This document shows, in pieces, positions 8,358 to 16,180 of a stretch of DNA of 64,000 bases. A model generated the notes under the pieces. The model was given only the letters and a program-made list of their open reading frames with translations. It was not told the DNA's origin and did no database searches. This DNA comes from CAWJLE01 sp963843645 (GTDB lineage: Bacteria > Chloroflexota > Anaerolineae > DAOTYC01), in assembly GCA_963843645.1 (NCBI GenBank), contig CAWJLE010000003.1, positions 1,364,001-1,428,000 of the forward strand, given 5' to 3'. The position numbers and the translations under genes are program-made. The stretch's first letter is position 1; every line of letters begins with the position of its first letter.

Positions 8358-8936
8358 TCAGCCTTTGAGCAGGATGCGCGCGTCGTTGACGAAGTCTTCG
8401 GGCGGCGCGTTGTAGTTCTCAACCAGGCGCCACCGCCCGACCTGATCGATCACGTAGACTGCGGTCGAGTGCTCTATCGCATAACCGGAGGCGCCCTGCT
8501 CGGGCGGGGCCGTTTTGACGTACACTCCGTACGCTCCCCAGACCTTCTGCAACTCGTTCAACGATCCCCACAGCCCGATGAAGTCGGGGCTGAATACCTT
8601 AAGGTACTGGGTCAAACGTGCGGCGGTGTCCCGCGTCGGATCCACGGTGACCAGGACGAACTTGACGTCGGCGGCCTCCGCGCCCAGCATCTGCTGCGCC
8701 TTTTCGAACGAAACCAGCGTCGTGGGGCACTCGTCGGGACAGAATGTGTAGCCGAAGAACAGGAAGACCACCTTGCCCCGTTCATCGCTCAACTTGAACG
8801 GCTGCCCGTTCTGGTCCGTCAGCGCGAATTCCGGGGCAGGTGTCGGGTTCTTGCGAACCGTACCCTTGAAGGACGGCCCGCCGCAGGCCGAAAGGGCCAG
8901 AATACAGGTCAAAGCGACGATCAGGGACTTGCGCAT
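8358..8936 (-). CDS. sco: SCO1/SenC copper chaperone lipoprotein
   Basis: 192 residues with a lipoprotein signal ending LALSACGG. The thioredoxin-like fold has the copper-binding CPDEC motif (about residues 67-71) and a C-terminal His in YAIEHSTAVYV, the three ligands used by SCO proteins. It delivers copper to the CuA site of oxidase subunit II at the outer face of the membrane. It is the last gene of the minus-strand respiratory super-operon, 30 bases after ctaB, which fits a role in assembling the CoxB encoded upstream. Confidence 0.92.
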   Translation of the reverse strand: MRKSLIVALTCILALSACGGPSFKGTVRKNPTPAPEFALTDQNGQPFKLSDERGKVVFLFFGYTFCPDECPTTLVSFEKAQQMLGAEAADVKFVLVTVDPTRDTAARLTQYLKVFSPDFIGLWGSLNELQKVWGAYGVYVKTAPPEQGASGYAIEHSTAVYVIDQVGRWRLVENYNAPPEDFVNDARILLKG

Positions 8937-8966
8937 GATTCACCTCTTTGTTATGGTCGAACGGTC

Positions 8967-9890
8967 TCAGGGAAGGTGGAACACCGCGGTGAGGCACGCG
9001 GCGAGGAGAACTACCGCCAGGTAACCATTAGAGCTGTGGAACAAGCGCCACGCCCGCGACTGCGATGGGCGCAGGACGAGCTGAACGGCCATCGCTAGAA
9101 GAATCGTGCTGGCGATGAACACCGGGACCAGGAAGAACAATCCCATCGCCGGCCGCCAGGCGAGCACCATTCCGGTCACGGCGCTGGCTGCGGCATGCAG
9201 CAATCCCAAAAGTGCAGCCCGGCGTGGCGTCGTGACGACCGGAAGCATCGGGACGTTGGCCCGCGCATAGTCCTCGCGACAGGCCAGCGCGAGGCTCCAG
9301 AAGTGCACCGGCGACCACAAGAAGACCAACAAGGCCAGACCCAGCACTCCGGGATCGGACCAGGCGCCGACCGCCGCTCCGCCGCTGAGAACGGCGCAGC
9401 TGCCGGCCGCCCCCCCGATGACCACGTTGAGCGCGGTCCGAGGCTTGAGCCACAACGTGTATACTCCGATGTAGATGATCGCGCCCACGGCTAGAAACAG
9501 AGCCAGGGCCGCATTGTACGGAAGCACGGCCATGACCGGGCCGCCGATCATGGCCGCGCCCAAAAACAATACCCAATTGCCCGGCAAGATGGCCCCGGTG
9601 ACCAACGGTCGCTCCCGGGTGCGCTGCATGCCGGCATCTACCTCGCGCTCGAGATACTCGTTGATGGCCGACGCCCCACCCGCGGTCAACGCTCCGCACG
9701 TTACAAGGAGAGCCAGCCGCGCCCCGCCCGGCCACCCTCCTGCCCCGAGGCACGCTCCAGCGACGGCCGCAAACAGCAGCAGCCCCACCACGCGCAGCTT
9801 GAACAGGCTCGCCAGGCTGGCTACGAGCGGCCGGCTCGAGGCTCGGAGACCGGCCGGGACTTGCTCCGCGGCGTTTTCGATCGACTTCAT
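8967..9890 (-). CDS. ctaB: Protoheme IX farnesyltransferase (heme O synthase)
   Basis: 307 residues from ATG 9890 (GGGAG upstream); a longer open frame upstream belongs to a different, frameshifted gene. The UbiA-fold motifs are visible: NEYLEREVDAGMQRT (N-x3-D-x3-D type) near residue 75 and YTLWLKPRTALNVVIGG near 155. There are about eight hydrophobic helices. It converts heme B to heme O by adding a farnesyl group for the heme-copper oxidase. The ATG overlaps the preceding gene's TGA as ATGA, so translation is coupled. Confidence 0.93.
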   Translation of the reverse strand: MKSIENAAEQVPAGLRASSRPLVASLASLFKLRVVGLLLFAAVAGACLGAGGWPGGARLALLVTCGALTAGGASAINEYLEREVDAGMQRTRERPLVTGAILPGNWVLFLGAAMIGGPVMAVLPYNAALALFLAVGAIIYIGVYTLWLKPRTALNVVIGGAAGSCAVLSGGAAVGAWSDPGVLGLALLVFLWSPVHFWSLALACREDYARANVPMLPVVTTPRRAALLGLLHAAASAVTGMVLAWRPAMGLFFLVPVFIASTILLAMAVQLVLRPSQSRAWRLFHSSNGYLAVVLLAACLTAVFHLP

Positions 9891-10289
9891 GGATTCACTC
9901 CCGGTGCCCGCTCCCCGCGCTCCATTCGAATCAGATCGAGGCTCTCCACGGCATGACGCAAATGCGGAATGACGATACTGCCGCCGACCACCAACGCCAC
10001 GTTCAGCGCATCGTACAATTCTTCGTCCGTCCAGCCCGGCCTCGACACACTGAATAACGTGGTAATCCACGCAGTCGTCGCACCTCAGAACCAGAGAAGT
10101 CGCCAACCCTAACAATTCCTTCGTCCGGGCGTCGAGCGCCCCGTCGTGGTAGGCGCCGGTGTCGATGTTGAAGAACCGCTTGATTCCCAGGTGATCTATG
10201 GCCAGAATCCGCTGATTCATCTTATCGCGATAGGACCGAAATTCGTCCAGGCGATCGGGCATTTTGCCTCCGCTCTCCAGGTCAGCCAC
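9887..10289 (-). CDS. Carboxymuconolactone decarboxylase/AhpD-like protein, with one frameshift
   Basis: Starts at ATG 10289. The reading gives an AhpD-fold helix pair with the redox-type motif CDDCVDYHV at about residues 70-78. After one extra G at about 10031-10032 the frame changes to TDEELYDALNVALVVGGS and ends GERAPGVNP at the TGA overlapping ctaB. Restored length is about 133 residues. Cys-x2-Cys members act as thiol peroxidase partners or alkylhydroperoxidases. Its place between a prenyltransferase and ctaB suggests a protective or cofactor role, which is unproven. The break is probably a sequence error. Confidence 0.75.
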
Positions 10290-11148
10290 GACAAACCAGG
10301 TGCCAGCCCACGTATGCGATGAAGCCGAACCCCATCACGTAGCCAAGCCGCATGAGCCGAGCGTAGTTCCGGCGAACCTGGCTGTCGTCGAAACCCCGCC
10401 ACCACTCGTACACCAGACCGGCCAACACCAATAAGGCTCCGCAAACCAGCGCGCCCTCTCGCAGACCGTAGAACCGGCCGATCAGTGGCGCAGCAACCAC
10501 CGCAGCAGCCACAAAACAAGCCATCGCGAACGGGAAACAGCGGTCTCCCCATCGGACCGCAAACGTGATGTCGCCGCGTTCCGAGTCTTCAGCCCGCTGG
10601 TAGATCTGCGTCAGGGGATAGAAGCCGGTTGTGATCAGCACAGAAACCAGGAAGCCGAGCGCGGCCCTGGCGGACAGGAGCGTCGTCCAATCCGCCTGTC
10701 CGCACAGCCAGCCGGCCATCGCTCCGCCGAGGCCCTGCCCTACCGAGACCGTCAGCAGGCCAGCCCACGGACGCGACTTGAGGCGGATGGCCGGATGGGA
10801 ATAGGCAGTGCTCAACGCCCACATAGCCAGGGAGACGAGAAGGAGTGGCCAACCGATCCGCCACGCCACGAGGCCCATGCCCACTAACTGGATAGCGAGT
10901 GAGAAGAGGAGTAGCGCGCGTGTCGGCCGAGGCGGGCTCCACAACCCTCCGATGGGGCCCTCATCCTGATCGTAGTACGAATTGAAGGCCACCGACCCGC
11001 CGTAAAAGAGCACGTGGAAGATGAACAAACCGAGCCAAAACCGGGGCCCGACGGCGCCCCCCGAGAGGAGAAATCCCCACAGGAAGATCGGCATCAGGAT
11101 CAACTGCCAGTTGAGCCGCAGATGCAACAGGAGCTCTTTTACGCCCAT
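10282..11148 (-). CDS. UbiA family prenyltransferase
   Basis: 288 residues from ATG 11148. The open frame extends to 11241 but would overlap coxD, and the shorter start lies 55 bases after the coxD stop. The first acidic motif NSYYDQDEGPIGG is near residue 60 and a second helix pair YSHPAIRLKSRPW near 120. About nine membrane helices. Such enzymes attach a polyprenyl tail to an aromatic or tetrapyrrole acceptor. It is distinct from the adjacent heme O synthase, so it may serve quinone or another lipid; the acceptor is unknown. It overlaps the next gene by 8 bases. Confidence 0.85.
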   Translation of the reverse strand: MGVKELLLHLRLNWQLILMPIFLWGFLLSGGAVGPRFWLGLFIFHVLFYGGSVAFNSYYDQDEGPIGGLWSPPRPTRALLLFSLAIQLVGMGLVAWRIGWPLLLVSLAMWALSTAYSHPAIRLKSRPWAGLLTVSVGQGLGGAMAGWLCGQADWTTLLSARAALGFLVSVLITTGFYPLTQIYQRAEDSERGDITFAVRWGDRCFPFAMACFVAAAVVAAPLIGRFYGLREGALVCGALLVLAGLVYEWWRGFDDSQVRRNYARLMRLGYVMGFGFIAYVGWHLVCRG

Positions 11149-11203
11149 CCCAACCTGGTCTTTCCGCGACCTGCTCAGACTCGCCGCCGGAAGCACTGCC
11201 GCC

Positions 11204-11512
11204 CTACGCGACAAGCAGAGCCGCCATGAGTCCAAAGCCAAGGAACCAGGCGAAAATCGGCAGGGGAACGTACCACCAGCTTTCGTACCGCGCCCGCATG
11301 TAATACAACCCGGCGACGATGACCTGAGCCAGCATCAAGAGCACCAGGACGAGCCCCTGCAGGAAGCCGTTCGCAATCCGGTAGCTGATGAAGACGGCGA
11401 ACAGCATCAGGAGGACTTCCACGATGAAGACGAACAGGTAGTTAGGTTCCGGCGCATCCGTCACGTAGGCCGGTAGGGAAGTCTCTTCCGCCTGAGTTAC
11501 ATCGTGGCTCAT
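11204..11512 (-). CDS. ctaF: Cytochrome c oxidase subunit IV
   Basis: 102 residues with three hydrophobic helices starting NYLFVFIVEVLLML, the size and pattern of small subunit IV (CtaF/CoxD) of caa3-type oxidases. It lies 12 bases after coxC in the oxidase operon. Subunit IV has no cofactor; it stabilises the CuB site during assembly in known enzymes. Confidence 0.82.
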   Translation of the reverse strand: MSHDVTQAEETSLPAYVTDAPEPNYLFVFIVEVLLMLFAVFISYRIANGFLQGLVLVLLMLAQVIVAGLYYMRARYESWWYVPLPIFAWFLGFGLMAALLVA

Positions 11513-11524
11513 GGCGTATCGCTC

Positions 11525-12121
11525 CTAACGAATGAGGTAGATGACGGTGAACAGAATCATCCAGATCAGGTCGACGAAGGCCCAGTACAGGCCAAAGATT
11601 TCCACGTAGTTGACGTGTTCTTCTGTGACGGTCCGGATGCTATAGATCATCGGCAATAGCGCGACGATCCACACCAGACCCCCGAAGACGTGCAGGCCAT
11701 GGAAGGAGGTCAGCGCGAAGAACGAGGCGCCGAAAATGTCGTGCAGCGTGGTTCCGTCGATCGCCAGCGCATTGAACTCGAGCGCCTGCCCCATCAGGAA
11801 TGCCAGGCCCAGGAACCCCGCGATCATGAGGTTCCTTCCCGTCCTGGGGACGTCGCCTCGGCGAATGGCAGTGAGCGCCATGACGGCGAAGTAGCTGCTG
11901 ATAAGGAGCAGTACCGTATTGACCGTGGTCAGCGTCAGATCCAGGACGTGCGTTTCGGCAGGATTGATGACCTTGAAGTGAAGGAACGCCGCAATCAACC
12001 CGGAGAACATCATCGTGTCCGAAGACAGGTACAGCCACATGCCGAATTTCCGGTGGTCGACCGGCGCATACTGCCGCCTGGGCATTGCCGGGTTCGGGTA
12101 TATGATCGGTGTCTGTTCCAT
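11525..12121 (-). CDS. ctaE: Cytochrome c oxidase subunit III
   Basis: 198 residues, the short five-helix form of subunit III. Typical segments include FGMWLYLSSDTMMFSGLIAAF near the N-terminus, SFHGLHVFGGLVWIV at about 138, and YWAFVDLIWMILFTVIYL at the end. It lacks metal ligands and supports proton supply and stability of subunit I. It follows coxA by 12 bases. Confidence 0.92.
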   Translation of the reverse strand: MEQTPIIYPNPAMPRRQYAPVDHRKFGMWLYLSSDTMMFSGLIAAFLHFKVINPAETHVLDLTLTTVNTVLLLISSYFAVMALTAIRRGDVPRTGRNLMIAGFLGLAFLMGQALEFNALAIDGTTLHDIFGASFFALTSFHGLHVFGGLVWIVALLPMIYSIRTVTEEHVNYVEIFGLYWAFVDLIWMILFTVIYLIR

Positions 12122-12133
12122 GAAAGCTCCTCG

Positions 12134-13780
12134 CTATTGGCCCGATGGGTGTTCGTCGGCTGTAGCGGTCACGCCCGGCGGGGTGATGCCTCGGCCATAC
12201 GGATACGGATCCTGGTCGACGACCGGCGTCTCCGGGAAGTTGTGGTGTGGCACAGGTGTTGCTGCCGCCCACTCCAGGGTGTACGCGTGCCACGGGTTCT
12301 GCTCGGCCTTAGGTCCCCAGATCCACGAACCGATCAGGTTCGCAAAATAGATCAGGAACGAGAACCCCATGAGGAAGCCGCAGATGCTGATGAACTGATT
12401 GACGCCCGTGTACTCCGCCGGATAGCTGGCGACGCGCCTGGGCAGACCCATGAGGCCCAACCAGAACATCGGCAAATACAAGCCGTAGAAGGCCGGAAAG
12501 GCCAGGAAAAAGTGGAGCTTCCCCAGCGTCTCGTTGTACATGCGTCCTGTGATCTTGGGGTACCAGTAATACACACCCGCGAAGCCGGCGAACACGCCGC
12601 CTCCGAACAGCGTATAATGCAGGTGAGCCACGATGAAGTAGCTGTCCTCCACGTGCAGATCTATCGGTATAGACGCCTGAAAGATGCCAGTGATGCCACC
12701 GATGAGGAATTGTGAGATGAACGCCAGCGCGAATAGCAGCGGCGTCCTTAGCCACAACCGGCCACCCCAGAGAGTGCCGAGCCAGCTGAACACCTTGATG
12801 CCGGTCGGGACCGCGATGATCATCGACATGATCATCATCGGGAAGAGAACGATCGGCGCGGCTCCGGTGGCGAACATGTGGTGTGCCCAGACCGAGAAGC
12901 TGATGACGGCAATCGAGAAAACCGACACCCCCATCACTTTGTATCCATAGAGCTGTTTGCGTGAGAACGCCGACACCACCTCAGAAATCATACCCATGCC
13001 GGGCAGGATCATTATGTAGACCGCCGGGTGGGAGTAGAACCAGAAGAGGTGCTGCCATAAGAGAACGTCACCGCCTCGTTCCACGGCGAAAAACGGCGTG
13101 TTGGCAAGACGATCCAGCAATTGGACGATCAATCCATCGGTAAGAACCGGGACGCCGAAGAGCGTCAGGATCGAGGTCGAAAACGTCGCCCACACGAAGA
13201 GGGGCATGCGCCACATTGTCATGCCCGGAGCACGCATCGTCACGATCGTCGTGAGGAAATTGATCGCGCCCATGATCGACGATGCGCCGATGAAGATCAG
13301 GCCGAACAGCCAGAAAGTCTGCCCGAGTGGACCTTGAACCGACAGTGGGACGTAAGACGTCCAACCGGCTTGCTCGGGGCCGACGGCCAGACCCGCGAGA
13401 ATCAGCAGGCCACCGATGGGGAAGATCCAGAAGCTCAGGGCGTTCAAGCGTGGGAACGCCATGTCCGGCGCGCCCAGATGCAGCGGCAGGATGTAGTTGA
13501 TCAACCCGGTGTAAGCCGGAATCAGCCACAAGAAGATCATGGTCGTGCCGTGCGTGGTGACCACCCCATTGTATGCCTCAGCGCTAAGAACCTTCAGGCC
13601 CGGCGTAAAAAGCTCGGCGCGGATCAACATCGCCAGGGTCACGCCGACCAGCAAGAAACACGACGCCGCCGTGAAGTACTGCACGCCGATAACCTTGTGG
13701 TCGGTGCTGAAGGTGAAGTATTTGCGCCAGCCAGAGGGCTCGTCTGCGTGTCCTGCTACCCCCATCGCACTGTACGTCAT
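12134..13780 (-). CDS. ctaD: Cytochrome c oxidase subunit I (A2-type heme-copper oxidase)
   Basis: 548 residues and about 12 helices. The CuB and cross-linked His-Tyr segment reads FYSHPAVYIMILPG, the paired CuB histidines AHHMF, and the heme ligands AHLHYTLFGG. The usual HPEVY glutamate is absent and a YS pair precedes the His, the signature of the A2 subfamily known from caa3 oxidases. It reduces oxygen to water and pumps protons. It sits between coxB and coxC, matching the fused cytochrome c on CoxB. Confidence 0.96.
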   Translation of the reverse strand: MTYSAMGVAGHADEPSGWRKYFTFSTDHKVIGVQYFTAASCFLLVGVTLAMLIRAELFTPGLKVLSAEAYNGVVTTHGTTMIFLWLIPAYTGLINYILPLHLGAPDMAFPRLNALSFWIFPIGGLLILAGLAVGPEQAGWTSYVPLSVQGPLGQTFWLFGLIFIGASSIMGAINFLTTIVTMRAPGMTMWRMPLFVWATFSTSILTLFGVPVLTDGLIVQLLDRLANTPFFAVERGGDVLLWQHLFWFYSHPAVYIMILPGMGMISEVVSAFSRKQLYGYKVMGVSVFSIAVISFSVWAHHMFATGAAPIVLFPMMIMSMIIAVPTGIKVFSWLGTLWGGRLWLRTPLLFALAFISQFLIGGITGIFQASIPIDLHVEDSYFIVAHLHYTLFGGGVFAGFAGVYYWYPKITGRMYNETLGKLHFFLAFPAFYGLYLPMFWLGLMGLPRRVASYPAEYTGVNQFISICGFLMGFSFLIYFANLIGSWIWGPKAEQNPWHAYTLEWAAATPVPHHNFPETPVVDQDPYPYGRGITPPGVTATADEHPSGQ

Positions 13781-13843
13781 CGATTGCTACCTCTCTTTTA
13801 GAATCTGGTTGAAACGCGATCAACCACTTCGGCGAGCCTCGCG

Positions 13844-14962
13844 TTACTGTTTGGTCGCATCCTTCAGATACGCAATCAAGTTCGACAGCTCCTGGCCCTG
13901 GATTTGGGCGAAGCCGGGCATAGGCGGGTAACCGGCGAGCCCTGTGCCTCCGGTGTGGATCCAATCTCCCAGGTCGGCGTCGTTCACCGGCTTGCCGTTG
14001 GGCAACGTCGGCTTGTTGAAGATTCCGGCCAGTCCGGGGCCCACCTTGCGCTCGGCGGTCAGGTTATGACACGGAGCACAAATCGTGTCAAACGTCGTCT
14101 TTCCAGCGGCGGCCGACGGCGTGGCTCCCGCGGCAGCAGCCGGCGGCGACTTCTGGCTCGCGACCCAGGCATCGAAGTTCTTCTGGCTTTCGACGATCAT
14201 CTTGGAGCGCATTTCATAGTGCCCTACGCCGCACAGTTCCGCGCATATCACGTCGAACGTGCCCGTGAACACCGGCGTGAAGCGAACTTCCGTCCACTGC
14301 AGGGGCTCCGCGTCCTGCTTAACCCGCAATTGAGGTACCCAAAAGGAGTGAATGACGTCCTTCGACGTGATCCGCGCCAGAATGACCTTGTTGACCGGCA
14401 CGTGCATCTCCGTGCTGGTGAACCCTTCCTTGGGATAGTTGAACGTCCAGAAGAATTGCTGCCCGATGACTTCCACGGTCTCCTGCTCACCCCCAACGGG
14501 TTGAGACAACAGCTGCCCGGGCGGTAAAGGTCCATAGACCCAGTTCGCCACCTGCTCGTACGGTACCTGCGTGTCCTTGAGCACCGTGTAGCTGTAAATG
14601 CTCAGAACTGTGACGATGATAATCGGCGCCACAGTCCAGACCGCTTCCAAAGGCACGTTGTCTTCGATAAGCGGCGCATCAGAGAAGTCGTGGCTTCCTT
14701 TCCGGCGGAACGCCACGACGACGAAGACCAGGCAACCCTCCACCAGCAGGAAGATCATGCCGGCGATGGTCATGGTGAAACGGAACAGGCTGTCAAACTC
14801 CATGGCCTGTGTGGAAAGCGGCTCGGGCAACAACAGATTGTAGTTGTTCCCGATAATGAAACCACCGATGACGATGGCTATCGCTGCGATCAAATATCCA
14901 ATTATCCAGCGACGAGGACCCGTTGTTGTGGTTTCCAACGCCCTCTCACCTCCTGATTGCAT
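13844..14962 (-). CDS. ctaC: Cytochrome c oxidase subunit II with fused cytochrome c (caa3)
   Basis: 372 residues. Two N-terminal helices (about 20-40 and 60-85) precede the cupredoxin domain. CuA ligands appear as the His of VIHSFWVPQL and CAELCGVGHYEM. An A/P-rich hinge follows, and a C-terminal cytochrome c with heme site CAPCHN and axial Met in GYPPMPG. That domain closely resembles the four domains of the lipoprotein encoded at 16181-18103. It accepts electrons and passes them to heme a. The start at 14962 is the longest in frame; a shorter start is possible. Confidence 0.95.
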   Translation of the reverse strand: MQSGGERALETTTTGPRRWIIGYLIAAIAIVIGGFIIGNNYNLLLPEPLSTQAMEFDSLFRFTMTIAGMIFLLVEGCLVFVVVAFRRKGSHDFSDAPLIEDNVPLEAVWTVAPIIIVTVLSIYSYTVLKDTQVPYEQVANWVYGPLPPGQLLSQPVGGEQETVEVIGQQFFWTFNYPKEGFTSTEMHVPVNKVILARITSKDVIHSFWVPQLRVKQDAEPLQWTEVRFTPVFTGTFDVICAELCGVGHYEMRSKMIVESQKNFDAWVASQKSPPAAAAGATPSAAAGKTTFDTICAPCHNLTAERKVGPGLAGIFNKPTLPNGKPVNDADLGDWIHTGGTGLAGYPPMPGFAQIQGQELSNLIAYLKDATKQ

Positions 14963-15111
14963 CGTTCACGCCGGCTCAGGCCGGAGCATTGAGTTGTGGA
15001 CCACAGCTTGTCATCTGCGAGTGGGCGACATGGTACGAGACCGCGAAGGAGTCGGGTCATCGTCGGTGTAGTGCGGCCAGAACCGCAATGGCTGAGCTAA
15101 GGCCGGAGAGG

Positions 15112-15849
15112 CTATTTCTTCCCCCACATGATGATATCCCCAATCAGGCCCAACCCAGACACTGCCAGCACCATAAGAACCACGGTGTCCACGAAATAGA
15201 CCCACCAATTCGGCTCGCGGTTGACCATCAGCGAGGCATGGCCGACCCGCAAAGTCAGGGCTAGAACGGCCAACGCCAGGAATACGACCGACAGGCCAAG
15301 CTTGGCCAGGAAGGTCCACAAGAACTTGTGCTGGTAATTGAACCACCAAGTCGTGAAACCCAGAAGCGCCGCTACTACGCCCATACCCGCGGCGCCCCAC
15401 AGCATGTAGTACCCGCCGATCTCGAAGTTTACGTTATTCGTAAGCACGTACAAAATCAGGAACACGGCGATGGCCGCTGAGTAGGCGACGGGGAAATGAA
15501 CCGACGTGGGATGCGGATGGCGGTCCAGGAACCATTCGAACCAGGGCGGAAGCCCCTTCTCTTCTTCAGCGGCGGCCGCGGCCGGCTTCTCAGTGGGCGC
15601 GAGCTCGCCCATAGCGTGAATCTGCTCTCGCGAAAACACGCTCTCGTCGTGAGGGGCGGCCGGCAGTTCGGAAGTCAGGTCGCCTCCGGCATGGTGCCGG
15701 CGTACGTGCTGACCGCCTCGCCAGAGCTTGCTGGCCGACACGTCGTATACCTTGCCTTTGTACGCGACGTACGCCGGGCGCCCTTCTTGCCCGTCGTTCT
15801 TGCTCAACTCTTCCTGCGAAAAGGTCTTATCCGTTTCCATAGGTCTCAA
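15112..15849 (-). CDS. Cytochrome b5-like domain fused to a DUF2231-like membrane domain
   Basis: 245 residues. Residues 8-70 form a cytochrome b5/MAPR-like domain (GRPAYVAYKGKVYDVS, then HHAGGDLTSEL and APHDES, whose His residues could bind heme). An acidic A/E-rich linker leads to about five hydrophobic segments starting HPHPTSVHFPVAYS, which resembles DUF2231. It is probably a membrane-bound redox or heme-binding component of the respiratory complex, inferred from position between the cytochrome genes and coxB. A second ATG lies at 15840. Confidence 0.7.
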   Translation of the reverse strand: MRPMETDKTFSQEELSKNDGQEGRPAYVAYKGKVYDVSASKLWRGGQHVRRHHAGGDLTSELPAAPHDESVFSREQIHAMGELAPTEKPAAAAAEEEKGLPPWFEWFLDRHPHPTSVHFPVAYSAAIAVFLILYVLTNNVNFEIGGYYMLWGAAGMGVVAALLGFTTWWFNYQHKFLWTFLAKLGLSVVFLALAVLALTLRVGHASLMVNREPNWWVYFVDTVVLMVLAVSGLGLIGDIIMWGKK

Positions 15850-15887
15850 CCCCGAGATTCAGTTCCTGTTGCGGACGCCGCCGAGGC

Positions 15888-16127
15888 TCAGCTTTTCTCC
15901 AAGACGCCGACGTACGTCACCTGCTCGAGCGTGCTTTCGTCGTGTGGTGCGGTGGCCATCTCGTCGCTCAAATCTGCTCCGGCCTGGTGCTCGGCCATGT
16001 GGTCGCCATCCGTCCACAGAGGGCTGTCCGACACGTCGTACACCTTGCCTTCGAAGGCAATCCACGAAGGACGACCGCCCTGGCCATCGTTCTGCTGCAA
16101 TTCCTGCATCGTAACCGTCTTGTCCAT
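15888..16127 (-). CDS. Small cytochrome b5-like protein
   Basis: 79 residues from ATG 16127 with GAGGAGA upstream. It is almost wholly one b5-like domain: GRPSWIAFEGKVYDVSDSPLW, HMAEHQAGADLSDEM and APHDEST. It parallels the b5 domain of the next gene, so the two likely arose by duplication. No signal peptide or helix is visible. It could carry an electron or heme within the ACIII-oxidase system; heme binding is inferred from the two His-containing loops. Confidence 0.75.
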   Translation of the reverse strand: MDKTVTMQELQQNDGQGGRPSWIAFEGKVYDVSDSPLWTDGDHMAEHQAGADLSDEMATAPHDESTLEQVTYVGVLEKS

Positions 16128-16180
16128 TATGTCTATCTCCTCAGATTGCTCGCTCAAGCCAGAGCCAGAGTCCGCCGGCT

